A DNA stretch of 64,000 nt from Gracilimonas sp040877545 (GTDB taxonomy: Bacteria > Bacteroidota > Rhodothermia > Balneolales > Balneolaceae): contig JBBDNN010000074.1 of NCBI GenBank assembly GCA_040877545.1, forward strand, positions 1 to 64,000. Reading direction: 5' to 3'. Of this stretch, positions 1 through 7,005 are shown piece by piece. Every line of letters begins with the position of its first letter. Positions within the stretch are counted from its first letter, which is position 1. The notes under the pieces were generated by a model. That model was not told the origin of the DNA. It saw nothing but the letters and a program-made list of their open reading frames with translations, and made no database searches. The position numbers were made by a program, and so were the translations under genes.

Positions 1-133
1 ATTTGATCCAAATTTAGCAGTAGCTGCTTGACTTTTAGCACAGTTCATGCTGAGCGGAGCGAAAATTCGCTAAATATTGCAATGAAAAGACAAAAATTTT
101 GTTATACATTTCTCTAAAATACATGGAGGAGAT

Positions 134-379
134 ATGAACATTGAAGCAGAAAAGAAATTGATTCAATCTGAAATTGAGGATGTTGATGACTTTCGTTTAA
201 TTGATGCTATTAAAAATTTATTGGCATATGGAAAAGCAAAAAGGTATGAGCAGAACTTGAGACCAATGAGTAAAGAGGATTTTTATAAAAGAAATGCAAG
301 ATCTCGTAAATCCATTTCAGAAGATAATTTAATAGCACATGAAGAGGCTTTGTCTTATTTGAGAAATAATGACAGCTAA
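134..379 (+). CDS. putative antitoxin of a RelE/ParE-type pair
   Basis: Unrecognised 81-residue charged soluble protein, called an antitoxin from context only. Its 3' end overlaps by 11 bp the start of a RelE/ParE-fold toxin gene, and the order antitoxin-toxin with overlap is typical of translationally coupled type II modules. I cannot see a clear ribbon-helix-helix, HTH or Phd fold. Residues about 20-45 look helical and the tail is charged, as in toxin-wrapping segments. A strong GGAGGAG ribosome binding site sits just before the ATG, which is unusual for this window. Short inverted repeats upstream, AGCAG/CTGCT (16-28) and GCGAA/TTCGC (59-70), could be autoregulatory operators; that is inference. 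Confidence 0.65.
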   Translation: MNIEAEKKLIQSEIEDVDDFRLIDAIKNLLAYGKAKRYEQNLRPMSKEDFYKRNARSRKSISEDNLIAHEEALSYLRNNDS

Positions 380-704
380 AATAGTGAAAATAAAATGGAC
401 TCCTTTTGCTCTTAATTCTCTTAAGGATATCTATGATTATATTATTTATAAAGAAAGCTCTGAAGAACCTGCAAATAAAGTAATCCAAGAAATATTTGAT
501 AGGGTAAGACAGCTAACAGAGTTTCCAGAATCTGGCCAAATTGAACCACTTCTACATGATATTGGTCAAAATAGCAGGTTTATAATTCAGTATAATTATA
601 AAATTATCTATGAATATGACACTAGTAGTTCACTTATTATTATAACTGATGTGTTCCATACAAGTCAAAATCCGGCTAAACTAACAAAGAAAAAAGATGA
701 ATAA
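369..704 (+). CDS. RelE/ParE-family toxin
   Basis: 111-residue protein with the RelE/ParE layout. An N-terminal W10-T-P-F-A-L pattern starts the first helix, followed by a helix ending in the IYDYI segment, a central F-P-E-S-G turn (about residues 52-56), then R70 leading into the strand F-I-I-Q-Y-N-Y-K-I-I-Y-E-Y, and a C-terminal strand ending in D-V-F-H. The conserved Arg-Tyr strand and terminal V-x-H are family hallmarks. ParE members poison gyrase and RelE members cleave mRNA on the ribosome; which applies here is not visible. It is coupled by an 11-bp overlap to the putative antitoxin upstream. Its last codons overlap the ATG of a small, now frameshifted gene, so the original operon had three genes. 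Confidence 0.8.
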   Translation: MTAKIVKIKWTPFALNSLKDIYDYIIYKESSEEPANKVIQEIFDRVRQLTEFPESGQIEPLLHDIGQNSRFIIQYNYKIIYEYDTSSSLIIITDVFHTSQNPAKLTKKKDE

Positions 705-899
705 GGAAGAGTTAATTAAAAGAAACATTACACTTATTTTTTAAGAGATGTGATTAAAAATCCGGATGTTATTGATGATTTGGGGGATGGAACAACTATA
801 GAGTTTATAGAAAAAGACCGGCCTATTTTTGAAGATATAAAGCATAAAAAAGCCGATAAATACTTCCGGGTAAAAAATGAATTTGAAAGCATAAAGTAA
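697..899 (+). pseudogene. frameshifted small gene downstream of the toxin (DUF5647-like?)
   Basis: An ATG at 697 overlaps the end of the toxin gene and opens a frame (M-N-K-E-E-L-I-K) that stops at 742-744. The next frame is open from there to a TAA at 897-899 and reads as sensible protein (D-G-T-T-I-E-F, then a charged tail). Adding one T to the six-T run at 737-742 joins the two into a single protein of about 67 residues. This is either a real one-base deletion or a homopolymer sequencing error. The N-K-E-E-L-I-K...D-G-x-x-I-x-F pattern reminds me of the small DUF5647 family, from memory and unverified. Function unknown; its position suggests a third member of the toxin-antitoxin operon. 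Confidence 0.55.
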
Positions 900-903
900 T
901 TGT

Positions 904-1004
904 CGGCGCCGGAAATAAATGGAACACTTGTTCTCGTTACAAATGTCCTCGTTCGTAATGCCTGGTCGTGCCATAGGCATCCCCTTGGGGGAACCTCCCG
1001 GTTC
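904..1004. repeat. cluster of short palindromes, GC-richer than surroundings
   Basis: About 100 bp contain five back-to-back inverted repeats: CGGCGCCG (904-911), GAACA-CT-TGTTC (922-933), ATGCCT..AGGCAT (958-980), CCCC-TT-GGGG (981-990) and GAACC-TCCC-GGTTC (991-1004). The stretch is clearly GC-richer than the flanking AT-rich DNA. Open frames across it on the minus strand look like chance products of low stop density. It may be a REP-like or other interspersed structured element; no second copy is seen in this window, so this stays inference. Confidence 0.4.
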
Positions 1005-1121
1005 AATGGTGTTGCCACTCAGCCGCCAAATAACAGTACAGGAATAAGCCCGGGTGGGAATTGAAATGATGTAGGTAAAAGACCTCCTTTCACCCTGAAT
1101 ACTAAGGTCCACCAGTTAGTA

Positions 1122-1547
1122 TTAATTCAGGCTAAAATTTTCAACATATTCTCTTGCAGTAAATACAGAAAGTTCTGAGTGTTTAAAATCTTTTTTATTT
1201 CTGGTTATGATGGTATTGCACCCAGCCGCTTTGGCAGCTTGGTATTGAATAGCATCTTCAAAATCGGGCCATTTTAACGCTATTGCAGCATCAATAACGG
1301 CTTGTGTAACATCAGCAATATCAAATACATTTCTGAATTCCTTAAGTAAGGCATAAATTTGCTTCTTGTTGTACTCCCTTTTTAGAATATAAAAAATGGT
1401 ATCAAGACTATGTGCCGCAATTTTACCTTTTACGGCATCACTTTCGGTTAGTTCAATAATTTTAAGAGCATCTTCAGCGAAGGGCATACGAGTAAGTATG
1501 GCGTCTAAACAAATATTGGTATCAATAAGTATGAGTTCAGTGGCCAT
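1122..1547 (-). CDS. PIN-domain toxin (VapC-like ribonuclease)
   Basis: 141-residue PIN-domain protein. D9-T10-N11 near the N-terminus is the first metal-binding acidic site. P94-D-F-E-D98-A-I-Q carries the central acidic cluster, and T115-R-N-K-K-D120-F is the characteristic C-terminal motif ending in the last catalytic Asp. PIN toxins are Mg-dependent endoribonucleases that cut tRNA, rRNA or mRNA. The gene starts 11 bp inside its partner antitoxin gene, so the pair is a translationally coupled type II module. The order antitoxin-toxin on the minus strand is usual. Its last codons contain one copy of a 15-bp direct repeat (1128-1142), with the other copy upstream of the antitoxin. Confidence 0.88.
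   Translation of the reverse strand: MATELILIDTNICLDAILTRMPFAEDALKIIELTESDAVKGKIAAHSLDTIFYILKREYNKKQIYALLKEFRNVFDIADVTQAVIDAAIALKWPDFEDAIQYQAAKAAGCNTIITRNKKDFKHSELSVFTAREYVENFSLN
1128..1142 (+). repeat. direct repeat copy 1 flanking the PIN module
   Basis: CAGGCTAAAATTTTC lies inside the last codons of the PIN gene. An identical 15-mer occurs at 1864-1878, so the two copies bracket the antitoxin-toxin pair. No mismatch over 15 bases; the identity ends on both sides. Confidence 0.6.
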
Positions 1548-1797
1548 ATTTCTCTTTTAATGCATCTTCTTTAATCTTTTTATAATCTACATGATCCACT
1601 TTTCTTGATTCTGGTAAGGCATGATAAATTCTGTAGGCCGCGCTTCCCTCGTTTGGTTTATATTCCTGGGGATCTTCTTGTTTTGCCACTAATTCTTCAA
1701 AAAAACGAGAGATACTAATTCCTTTATCACGGGCAATTTTTTTTGCACGCTGTTTTAGATTTTTTTCAATAGACAGATTTAATGGTTCTTTACTCAT
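1537..1797 (-). CDS. antitoxin partner of the PIN toxin (RHH-like, DUF6364-type)
   Basis: 86-residue protein whose first 40 residues (L-N-L-S-I-E, basic helix, then G-I-S-I-S-R-F-F-E-E-L) look like a ribbon-helix-helix DNA-binding domain of the type found in DUF6364-like antitoxins. The C-terminal half is charged and probably wraps the toxin. It overlaps the PIN gene by 11 bp. Two TGCGCA palindromes 21 bp apart lie just upstream and are the likely operator for autoregulation. Family assignment is from sequence pattern only; antitoxin role is strongly supported by the neighbour. Confidence 0.75.
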   Translation of the reverse strand: MSKEPLNLSIEKNLKQRAKKIARDKGISISRFFEELVAKQEDPQEYKPNEGSAAYRIYHALPESRKVDHVDYKKIKEDALKEKYGH

Positions 1798-1815
1798 ATT
1801 GCTAAATGTTAATTA

Positions 1816-1842
1816 TGCGCAATCCAATATAAGAAATGCGCA
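1816..1842 (-). promoter_or_regulatory. candidate operator: paired TGCGCA palindromes
   Basis: Two copies of TGCGCA, at 1816-1821 and 1837-1842, have centres exactly 21 bp (two helical turns) apart, 19-45 bp upstream of the antitoxin start. Flanks are also partly symmetric (ATGCGCAAT...AATGCGCAT). This suits cooperative binding of two ribbon-helix-helix dimers on one DNA face. Function is inferred from position and spacing. Confidence 0.45.
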
Positions 1843-1863
1843 TTATAAAATGAAGGCATTCTC

Positions 1864-1878
1864 CAGGCTAAAATTTTC
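1864..1878 (+). repeat. direct repeat copy 2 flanking the PIN module
   Basis: Second exact copy of the 15-mer found at 1128-1142. It lies upstream of the antitoxin gene and its putative operator. Together the copies look like a duplicated junction left by insertion of the module, or substrates for its loss by recombination. Confidence 0.6.
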
Positions 1879-1973
1879 GTGTTGAAAGCTTGGAGGTATT
1901 TTAGATTCATTTCCAAAAATGTTCTAAGATTTTACTCTCATCACAAAGAGAAAATTGGTTTAATAGTGTCAAA

Positions 1974-2000
1974 CCTCCAAGAATTTTGAATTCCTGGAGG
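1974..2000. repeat. 12-bp-arm hairpin
   Basis: Arms CCTCCAAGAATT and AATTCCTGGAGG (one mismatch) are separated by a 3-base loop, with TTTTCTCTT following on the plus strand. It resembles an intrinsic terminator, but no intact plus-strand gene ends just upstream; it may be a leftover of lost sequence. The rest of 1798-2281 apart from the operator and repeat shows nothing convincing. Confidence 0.4.
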
Positions 2001-2281
2001 TTTTCTCTTGTAAAATTAATAGACATTTCCCAAATGTTTGGAGTTTTCACACAAGCTACAGAAAGAGTAGAAAACTGAGATGTGTTTTCAACATTCAGCG
2101 GTTATTTCATTTAGAGACTGAGAATTGTGATCCGCGGGATTATGAGATTTATGGATTTATCCAGTACCTCTTAAAATCCCGTAATCCAAATTCAAAGTGC
2201 TGCATTACCCGCTATAATTAGCTATGCTTATTAAAAAAATGTAGATTTAATTGATCCGAAAATTTCATTTCATATACAACA

Positions 2282-2494
2282 GTGATGGAAAAAGAAGTTC
2301 GTATTTATGATTTAAATGACCCACAACAATACGAAGATGAACGTAAATATTGGGCGGGTAAAACTCCGGAAGAAAGACTTTCAGCATTAGAAAGTATTCG
2401 AAGAACAGGAGAAAAACTGGGACTTTATAAGGAATATTATAATGGAGATAAGCAAAGACTTCTCAGGGTTCTTCGAGTTGTTGAACGAAAGTAA
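2282..2494 (+). CDS. small protein paired with a nucleotidyltransferase
   Basis: 70-residue charged protein (Y-W-A-G-K-T-P-E-E-R-L core, about residues 24-34, followed by a helical S-I-R-R tail). I know this type only as the small partner encoded directly upstream of MNT/DUF6036-like nucleotidyltransferases; no biochemical role is known to me. Here the downstream partner overlaps its 3' end but is internally deleted and truncated, so this gene is probably an orphan. Start could be either of two ATGs at the beginning (M-M); the second is the more common form. Intact by length, but whether it is still functional is uncertain. Confidence 0.6.
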   Translation: MMEKEVRIYDLNDPQQYEDERKYWAGKTPEERLSALESIRRTGEKLGLYKEYYNGDKQRLLRVLRVVERK

Positions 2495-2570
2495 AATTAG
2501 ATATTTAGTGGTAGGCGGTAATGCTTTTTGGGTAGATGCAGAAAGTCTTGAGAAGTCGAAGAATGATTGA
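2442..2570 (+). pseudogene. remnant of a nucleotidyltransferase (DUF6036/MNT-like)
   Basis: A frame starting at an ATG within the preceding gene reads M-E-I-S-K-D-F, then F-F-E-L-L-N-E-S, then R-Y-L-V-V-G-G-N-A-F-W-V-D, and stops after 42 codons. The R-Y-L-V-V-G-G start is the beta-strand and glycine turn of nucleotidyltransferase-fold proteins. In intact relatives about a dozen residues lie between the V-G-G-x-A and the catalytic D-x-D-F-W-V-D; here the two ends are fused directly, so the active site is lost in a small in-frame deletion, and the remaining domain is absent. The overlap with the upstream small gene matches the usual two-gene arrangement. Confidence 0.6.
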
Positions 2571-2636
2571 ATTGCAGCAAATCATTCAGGTTTTAAAAAC
2601 CCAAATCGTGTCACAAAAATTTGGTTACAATAAAAA

Positions 2637-3356
2637 ATGCACGCATTAGTCACAGGCTCCTCACGAGGAATAGGCAAATCAATCACCGGGAAGCTTCTTT
2701 CATCGGGAGTTTCTGTTACCGGCACATCTCGCAGCGATGAGACACTCTTTCGGAATAAAAACTATTCGCACATAAAATGCGATCTTGCAAAGGAAAATGA
2801 TCTTGAAAAACTTCAAGAGTTATTTTTTGGTGATAATATTCCGGGAGTAGTTATCAATAACGCAGGAATATTTGAAGAGGCGGGTTTTAATATTAATGAC
2901 GAAGACTGGCTTACCACCTGGGATAAAACGCAGCAGGTGAATCTTCGTGCTCCGGCTCTTATCTGTAAATGGGCATTGAATGCATGGAAAAGAGAGGGGA
3001 TAGAGGGAAGAATTATTAATATCACCTCAAGGGCTGGTTACCGTGGAGATACACAGGAATATGCCGCTTACGCTGCCAGTAAAGGAGGGATGAACGCCTT
3101 CACAAAAAGTATCGCACGGAGCTTTGGCAGACATGGAATCACCGCCTACACCATCGCCCCCGGTTTTGTGGATACGGATATGGCCAGAGAATCAATCGAA
3201 GTATATGGTACTGATTATCTCACCAAAGATTTGGCCCTTGATTCCATCGTTCCGCCTGAGCAAATTGCAGAAATAGTGTATTTAATTGCTGAAGGAAAAT
3301 TAACACATATGACCGGGCAGACATTTCATATAAATTCCGGGTCATATTTGATTTAG
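2637..3356 (+). CDS. short-chain dehydrogenase/reductase (SDR)
   Basis: 239-residue classical SDR of the FabG-like group that binds NAD(P)(H). T6-G-S-S-R-G-I-G13 is the nucleotide-binding glycine motif, N74-N-A-G77 is the structural motif, and S131, Y145 and K149 (Y-x-x-x-K) form the catalytic set. The A-P-G-F-V-D-T-D-M segment follows. The substrate cannot be told. A C-terminal T-G-Q-T-F-H-I-N-S-G matches the usual SDR ending, so the protein is full length. No Shine-Dalgarno sequence is seen before the ATG. It precedes fni on the same strand with about 120 bp between them, so co-transcription is possible. Confidence 0.9.
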   Translation: MHALVTGSSRGIGKSITGKLLSSGVSVTGTSRSDETLFRNKNYSHIKCDLAKENDLEKLQELFFGDNIPGVVINNAGIFEEAGFNINDEDWLTTWDKTQQVNLRAPALICKWALNAWKREGIEGRIINITSRAGYRGDTQEYAAYAASKGGMNAFTKSIARSFGRHGITAYTIAPGFVDTDMARESIEVYGTDYLTKDLALDSIVPPEQIAEIVYLIAEGKLTHMTGQTFHINSGSYLI

Positions 3357-3474
3357 GTTATGATCGATAAATATGAATTTGATGGTCATTTCACCGGATA
3401 TTCTTCATTTGAATTATATACGGGTAATTTTATTGCAAATCCGGATTCAAAAAATAATTGACCCAAACCCGAAA

Positions 3475-4500
3475 ATGAGCAACATCAGCAACCGAAAAAA
3501 AGATCACGTAGACCTCACTGTTACCGATGGTACGCAATACAACAAATCCGCCGGTTTTGATGATTATCAATTTCTCCATAATGCACTCCCGGAAGTAAAT
3601 TTTGAGGAGGTTTCCACGGAAGCTTCTTTATTAGGACAAAAATTTTCGATGTCGCTGCTTATATCCTCAATGACCGGCGGTTATGCCGATGCGGGACCGG
3701 TGAATTCAGTTATTGCTGAATTTTGCGAGGCTAATAATTTACCCTTTGGTGTGGGAAGTCAGCGGGCAATGCTGGAGGATGAATCGCTAGTTGATACTTT
3801 TTCTATAGTCCGTGAAAAAGCCCCGAATGCTTTTATATGCTCAAATATCGGAGGGGCTCAACTTATCGGTGGGTTGTCGAGCAAAAAACTAAGACTTCTT
3901 GTGGATGCCATTGATGCTAATGCCATTATCGTACACTTGAATCCGCTTCAGGAGTTGATGCAGCCGGAAGGCGATCGAAATTTTAAAGGCATTCTGAATG
4001 GAATTGAAACCTTGGTTAAAGATTCACAATTGCCGGTGATTGTGAAAGAAACCGGTGCAGGAATATCAAAATACACAGCCAAGAGACTTTTAAATGCAGG
4101 TGTTGAAGTGATTGATGTAGCCGGGGCCGGCGGAACCAGCTGGGCCAAAGTGGAAAACTTTAGATCATCCAACACTTCCTCAAATCATGGCTTTGATGAG
4201 TGGGGGATTTCAACGGTAGATTCTTTGCAGCAGCTTAATTCATTGCAATGGGAGAGAGGCTTTGGGATTATTGCGTCGGGTGGCATCAGGTCAGCTTTTG
4301 ATATGGCAAAATCTTTATGCCTGGGGGCACATTTTACAGCGGCAGCTCAGCCAATCATAAAAGCTGTTAAAAAGGATGGATACCAAGGACTTGAATCCCT
4401 TATAAATACGTATCAAAATGATCTTAAAACAATTTTAACATTGCTTGGCTGCGATAATATCACACAATTAAATCCTTCTCATATAAAAAAGAAAAGCTGA
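3475..4500 (+). CDS. fni: type 2 isopentenyl-diphosphate delta-isomerase
   Basis: 341 residues from the chosen start. It interconverts IPP and DMAPP using FMN and NADPH in the cytosol. Family motifs are R7-K-K-D-H-V, I63-S-S-M-T-G-G (FMN contact), G94-S-Q-R-A-M-L, H154-L-N-P-L-Q-E160 (metal and diphosphate), K191-E-T-G-A-G-I-S and G219-G-T-S-W-A-x-V-E. A longer frame begins at 3373, but its first 34 residues are hydrophobic and unlike the family. The ATG at 3475 puts R-K-K-D-H-V where it belongs, so I start there. A prenyl diphosphate synthase follows after 54 bp, so this pair supplies and consumes C5 units for isoprenoids, including the carotenoids implied at 56-58 kb. Confidence 0.93.
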   Translation: MSNISNRKKDHVDLTVTDGTQYNKSAGFDDYQFLHNALPEVNFEEVSTEASLLGQKFSMSLLISSMTGGYADAGPVNSVIAEFCEANNLPFGVGSQRAMLEDESLVDTFSIVREKAPNAFICSNIGGAQLIGGLSSKKLRLLVDAIDANAIIVHLNPLQELMQPEGDRNFKGILNGIETLVKDSQLPVIVKETGAGISKYTAKRLLNAGVEVIDVAGAGGTSWAKVENFRSSNTSSNHGFDEWGISTVDSLQQLNSLQWERGFGIIASGGIRSAFDMAKSLCLGAHFTAAAQPIIKAVKKDGYQGLESLINTYQNDLKTILTLLGCDNITQLNPSHIKKKS

Positions 4501-4523
4501 CTTAATTCGGGCTGTCATTTTCT

Positions 4524-4531
4524 TATATTTG
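4524..4531 (+). promoter_or_regulatory. possible -7 element (TATATTTG)
   Basis: TATATTTG matches the Bacteroidetes -7 consensus TAnnTTTG and lies 24 bp before the prenyl synthase start. No convincing -33 TTTG is found at the usual distance, so this is weak. A downstream AAGGA (4545-4549) sits 5 bases before the TTG codon and supports that start. Confidence 0.3.
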
Positions 4532-4554
4532 CTCATTCATTTACAAGGATTTCA

Positions 4555-5550
4555 TTGAGTACTTCAAAACTACAGCAAACATTACTTACCAAAATTGAAA
4601 ATGGTTTAAGGGAACTGGATCTTCCTGCAGAACCTGTTACTCTGTATGAACCTTATCGTTACGCATTATCTGTAGGAGGGAAGCGTATTCGTCCTTTGCT
4701 GACTTTGCTCTCGTGCGGACTTTGCAGCGGTGATATCGAAGAAGCGATGCCCGCAGCACTGGCAGTTGAAATTTTGCACAATTTCACCCTTGTTCATGAT
4801 GATATTATGGACAGTGCAGAAACCAGGCGTGGGCAAGCAAGCGTAGTTAAAAAATGGAATGAAAATGTAGCTATACTTTCCGGAGATTTGATGTTTGCTG
4901 ATGCCTATAAAAAGTTGGGATTCTACGGTCATAGCAACTCATTTTCGAAAGAAGAATTTACCGCCATTCATGAGGTCTTTCTTAAAACAACTATCACCGT
5001 TTGCGAAGGTCAGGCGCTGGATATGGAATTTGTAGAAAGGAACTCAATAACCCATGATGATTACCTGGAGATGATTGGGGGAAAGACAGCTGCTTTACTA
5101 AGTGGTGCCCTGGAAATGGGAGCAATAGCCGCGCACGCAATATCCCCAAAAAGAAAAGAACTCTCTGAACTTGGTTATGAAATGGGTATCGCTTTCCAGG
5201 CGCAGGATGATTTACTGGATGCGATTGCTGACCCTGATAAATTTGGAAAACGGCCTGGCGGAGATATTTTTGAAGGAAAGAAAACATACCTTACCATTCT
5301 TGCGTTAGAACGTGCGAAAGGTGATCAGGCGGCTCTAATCAGGGATACACTAAAAAATGAGACGCCGGATCAGGCACAAGTAAATAAGGTTTTGGAATTG
5401 CTTCATAACCTGAAGGTCATTGAAGATGTTGCCGGCGAAGTTAATCGGCATTATGAAAAAGCCCTGGAATTGCTTCAATCCTTTTCAAATTCACCATTTA
5501 AAAAAGAACTCGAAAAACTCCTTATCTTCTTAAAAAATCGTGACCATTAA
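4555..5550 (+). CDS. short-chain polyprenyl diphosphate synthase (FPP/GGPP-type)
   Basis: 331-residue trans-prenyltransferase. Motifs are G41-G-K-R-I-R-P47, the first aspartate-rich motif D82-D-I-M-D86 followed by R-R-G, G-Q-A-L-D (152-156), K177-T178, and the second motif D218-D-L-L-D222 with G-K-R-P-G-G-D after it. The residue five before the first motif is aromatic (F77), which in this family tends to cap the product at C15-C20; GGPP synthase is therefore plausible but not certain. The start is TTG, supported by AAGGA five bases upstream. It follows fni and overlaps by a few bases the earliest possible start of the BamD-like gene. Confidence 0.9.
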   Translation: MSTSKLQQTLLTKIENGLRELDLPAEPVTLYEPYRYALSVGGKRIRPLLTLLSCGLCSGDIEEAMPAALAVEILHNFTLVHDDIMDSAETRRGQASVVKKWNENVAILSGDLMFADAYKKLGFYGHSNSFSKEEFTAIHEVFLKTTITVCEGQALDMEFVERNSITHDDYLEMIGGKTAALLSGALEMGAIAAHAISPKRKELSELGYEMGIAFQAQDDLLDAIADPDKFGKRPGGDIFEGKKTYLTILALERAKGDQAALIRDTLKNETPDQAQVNKVLELLHNLKVIEDVAGEVNRHYEKALELLQSFSNSPFKKELEKLLIFLKNRDH

Positions 5551-5569
5551 AGAACAACAAAAAAAGTCG

Positions 5570-6394
5570 ATGCAGCATAAATTTCTATTCATACTTGGTT
5601 TTATTTTAATTTTCAGTGCCTGTAAAAATGATGCACTCATAAAAAGGGGAGATTCGGTTGATGTTGCCTATGAAAAAGCCCTCGCTTTCTTCGAAAATGA
5701 AAATTATACGGATGCAGCCAGTGCTTTTGAAACGGTTACCCGCATTGCCAGGGGTACCGATTACGGCCAAAACGCTCAATATTATCTGGCGGAAAGTTAT
5801 TACAATAGCAGGCAGTACTTATTGGCAGCTTCAGAATACGACCGGTATATGGCTTATTATCCACAGGATATAAGAAGGCAGGAAATAGAATTTAAAGCTG
5901 CGATGTGCTTTTACCATCAAAGTCCGCGGTATAAACTCGACCAAACTCCCACAAGAACTGCAATTGAGCGTTTTCAACTATTCAATAATCGATATCCAGA
6001 CTCAGAGTTTGTTACAGAATCTGCCCAAAAAATTGATGAGCTTCGAAATAAACTGGCTCATAAAAATTATGACGCTGCTCTTTTTTACATCCGCACAGAT
6101 AGGTTTGAAGCCGGAACAATTTATCTCGGCTTAACGATTGATCAATATCCTGAATCGGAGTGGGCGGAAAAGGCATTGGTTCTTCAGGTAAAAACATTTA
6201 TTGAATATGCGGATAAAAGCATTCCTTCAAGACAGGCAGAGCGGTATAATAATGCTGTGGAATCTTATGAGAAGTTCCTCCAGTTATTCCCTGAAAGCAA
6301 TTTGCGCAGTGAGGTAGAAGATTATTATGATGAAGCTCAACGAAAATTATCGCGGATTGCTGTCGCAACGGATTCCGAAACTGAAGAAAGCTAA
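5570..6394 (+). CDS. bamD: BamD-like outer-membrane assembly lipoprotein
   Basis: About 274 residues with a lipoprotein signal peptide ending in F-S-A-C and then helical repeats of TPR type (A-L-A-F-F-E-N-E-N-Y-T-D-A-A pattern; Y-P-x-S repeated). In BAM, BamD is a periplasmic lipoprotein that helps BamA insert beta-barrels. I start at the ATG that places the hydrophobic signal next to the N-terminus; an upstream in-frame GTG (5540) would add ten polar residues and overlap the prenyl synthase gene. The last base of its stop codon is the first of the nadD ATG (TAATG), so the two are translationally coupled. The family usually has 240-290 residues. Confidence 0.85.
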   Translation: MQHKFLFILGFILIFSACKNDALIKRGDSVDVAYEKALAFFENENYTDAASAFETVTRIARGTDYGQNAQYYLAESYYNSRQYLLAASEYDRYMAYYPQDIRRQEIEFKAAMCFYHQSPRYKLDQTPTRTAIERFQLFNNRYPDSEFVTESAQKIDELRNKLAHKNYDAALFYIRTDRFEAGTIYLGLTIDQYPESEWAEKALVLQVKTFIEYADKSIPSRQAERYNNAVESYEKFLQLFPESNLRSEVEDYYDEAQRKLSRIAVATDSETEES

Positions 6395-6978
6395 TGGCCA
6401 AACGAATCGGTTTATTCGGGGGCACTTTTGATCCGGTTCATAAGGGACATCAATCTATAGCTGAAGCATTTCTGAACTCTGGTTTTATTGATGAGTTGTG
6501 GGTGCTGCTAACTCCTTACCCGCCACATAAACAAACGGGAAATAAGGCTTCTTATGAGGTAAGGCTGGAAATGTTGAAAGCAGCCTTTGTCGGTTTCAAA
6601 AACCTGCACATTAAAACAATTGAGAATTCACTATCGAAGCCTTCCTACAGTTTTTTTACTATCCGGTATTTAAAATCTCAAAATCCAGAATATACTTTCT
6701 ATTTTTGTATGGGTGAAGACAGTCTCGCTCAGTTCCACCAGTGGAAATTCTATGAAGAAATTTTAAATGAGTGCGCATTACTGGTAGCTGAACGACCGGG
6801 TGCGGACCATAAAGATGTAGAGCAAAAAATTACCGAGAAGACATATTTTGTAGAACACACACCTCTTGAGGTGTCTTCATCTCACATCAAACAAAAAATT
6901 AAATCGGGGAAACCCATAGATAACGATGTCCCTGACTCTGTATCAGATATAATTGAAAAAGAGCAGTTATATAGTTAA
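6394..6978 (+). CDS. nadD: nicotinate-nucleotide adenylyltransferase
   Basis: 194 residues, the normal size. It transfers AMP from ATP to nicotinate mononucleotide to make deamido-NAD in NAD synthesis. G9-G-T-F-D-P-V-H-K-G-H19 is the nucleotidyltransferase signature. P41-Y-P-P-H-K is the second family motif, and S161-S-S-H-I-K at the C-terminal side corresponds to the I-S-S-T-x-I-R nucleotide-binding motif with conservative changes. Starts inside the bamD stop codon (TAATG). Confidence 0.93.
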   Translation: MAKRIGLFGGTFDPVHKGHQSIAEAFLNSGFIDELWVLLTPYPPHKQTGNKASYEVRLEMLKAAFVGFKNLHIKTIENSLSKPSYSFFTIRYLKSQNPEYTFYFCMGEDSLAQFHQWKFYEEILNECALLVAERPGADHKDVEQKITEKTYFVEHTPLEVSSSHIKQKIKSGKPIDNDVPDSVSDIIEKEQLYS

Positions 6979-7005
6979 CTACTTCTACTTTAAATTATAT
7001 CCTGA

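Noticed and set aside
44..63. REP-like sequence resembling TGAGCGGAGTCGAA elements
   Set aside because: Only a partial match to REP-like sequences I recall and no second copy in the window; left out of the features.
734..1112. Two minus-strand open frames of 94 and 123 residues across the palindrome cluster
   Set aside because: They overlap each other and the frameshifted plus-strand gene, have no recognisable domain, and follow from low stop density in the GC-richer stretch.
2080..2220. About 45-codon open stretch on the plus strand
   Set aside because: No start codon in frame and no recognisable similarity; likely chance.
3373..3474. N-terminal extension of fni
   Set aside because: Hydrophobic residues not found in the family; the ATG at 3475 gives the normal N-terminus.
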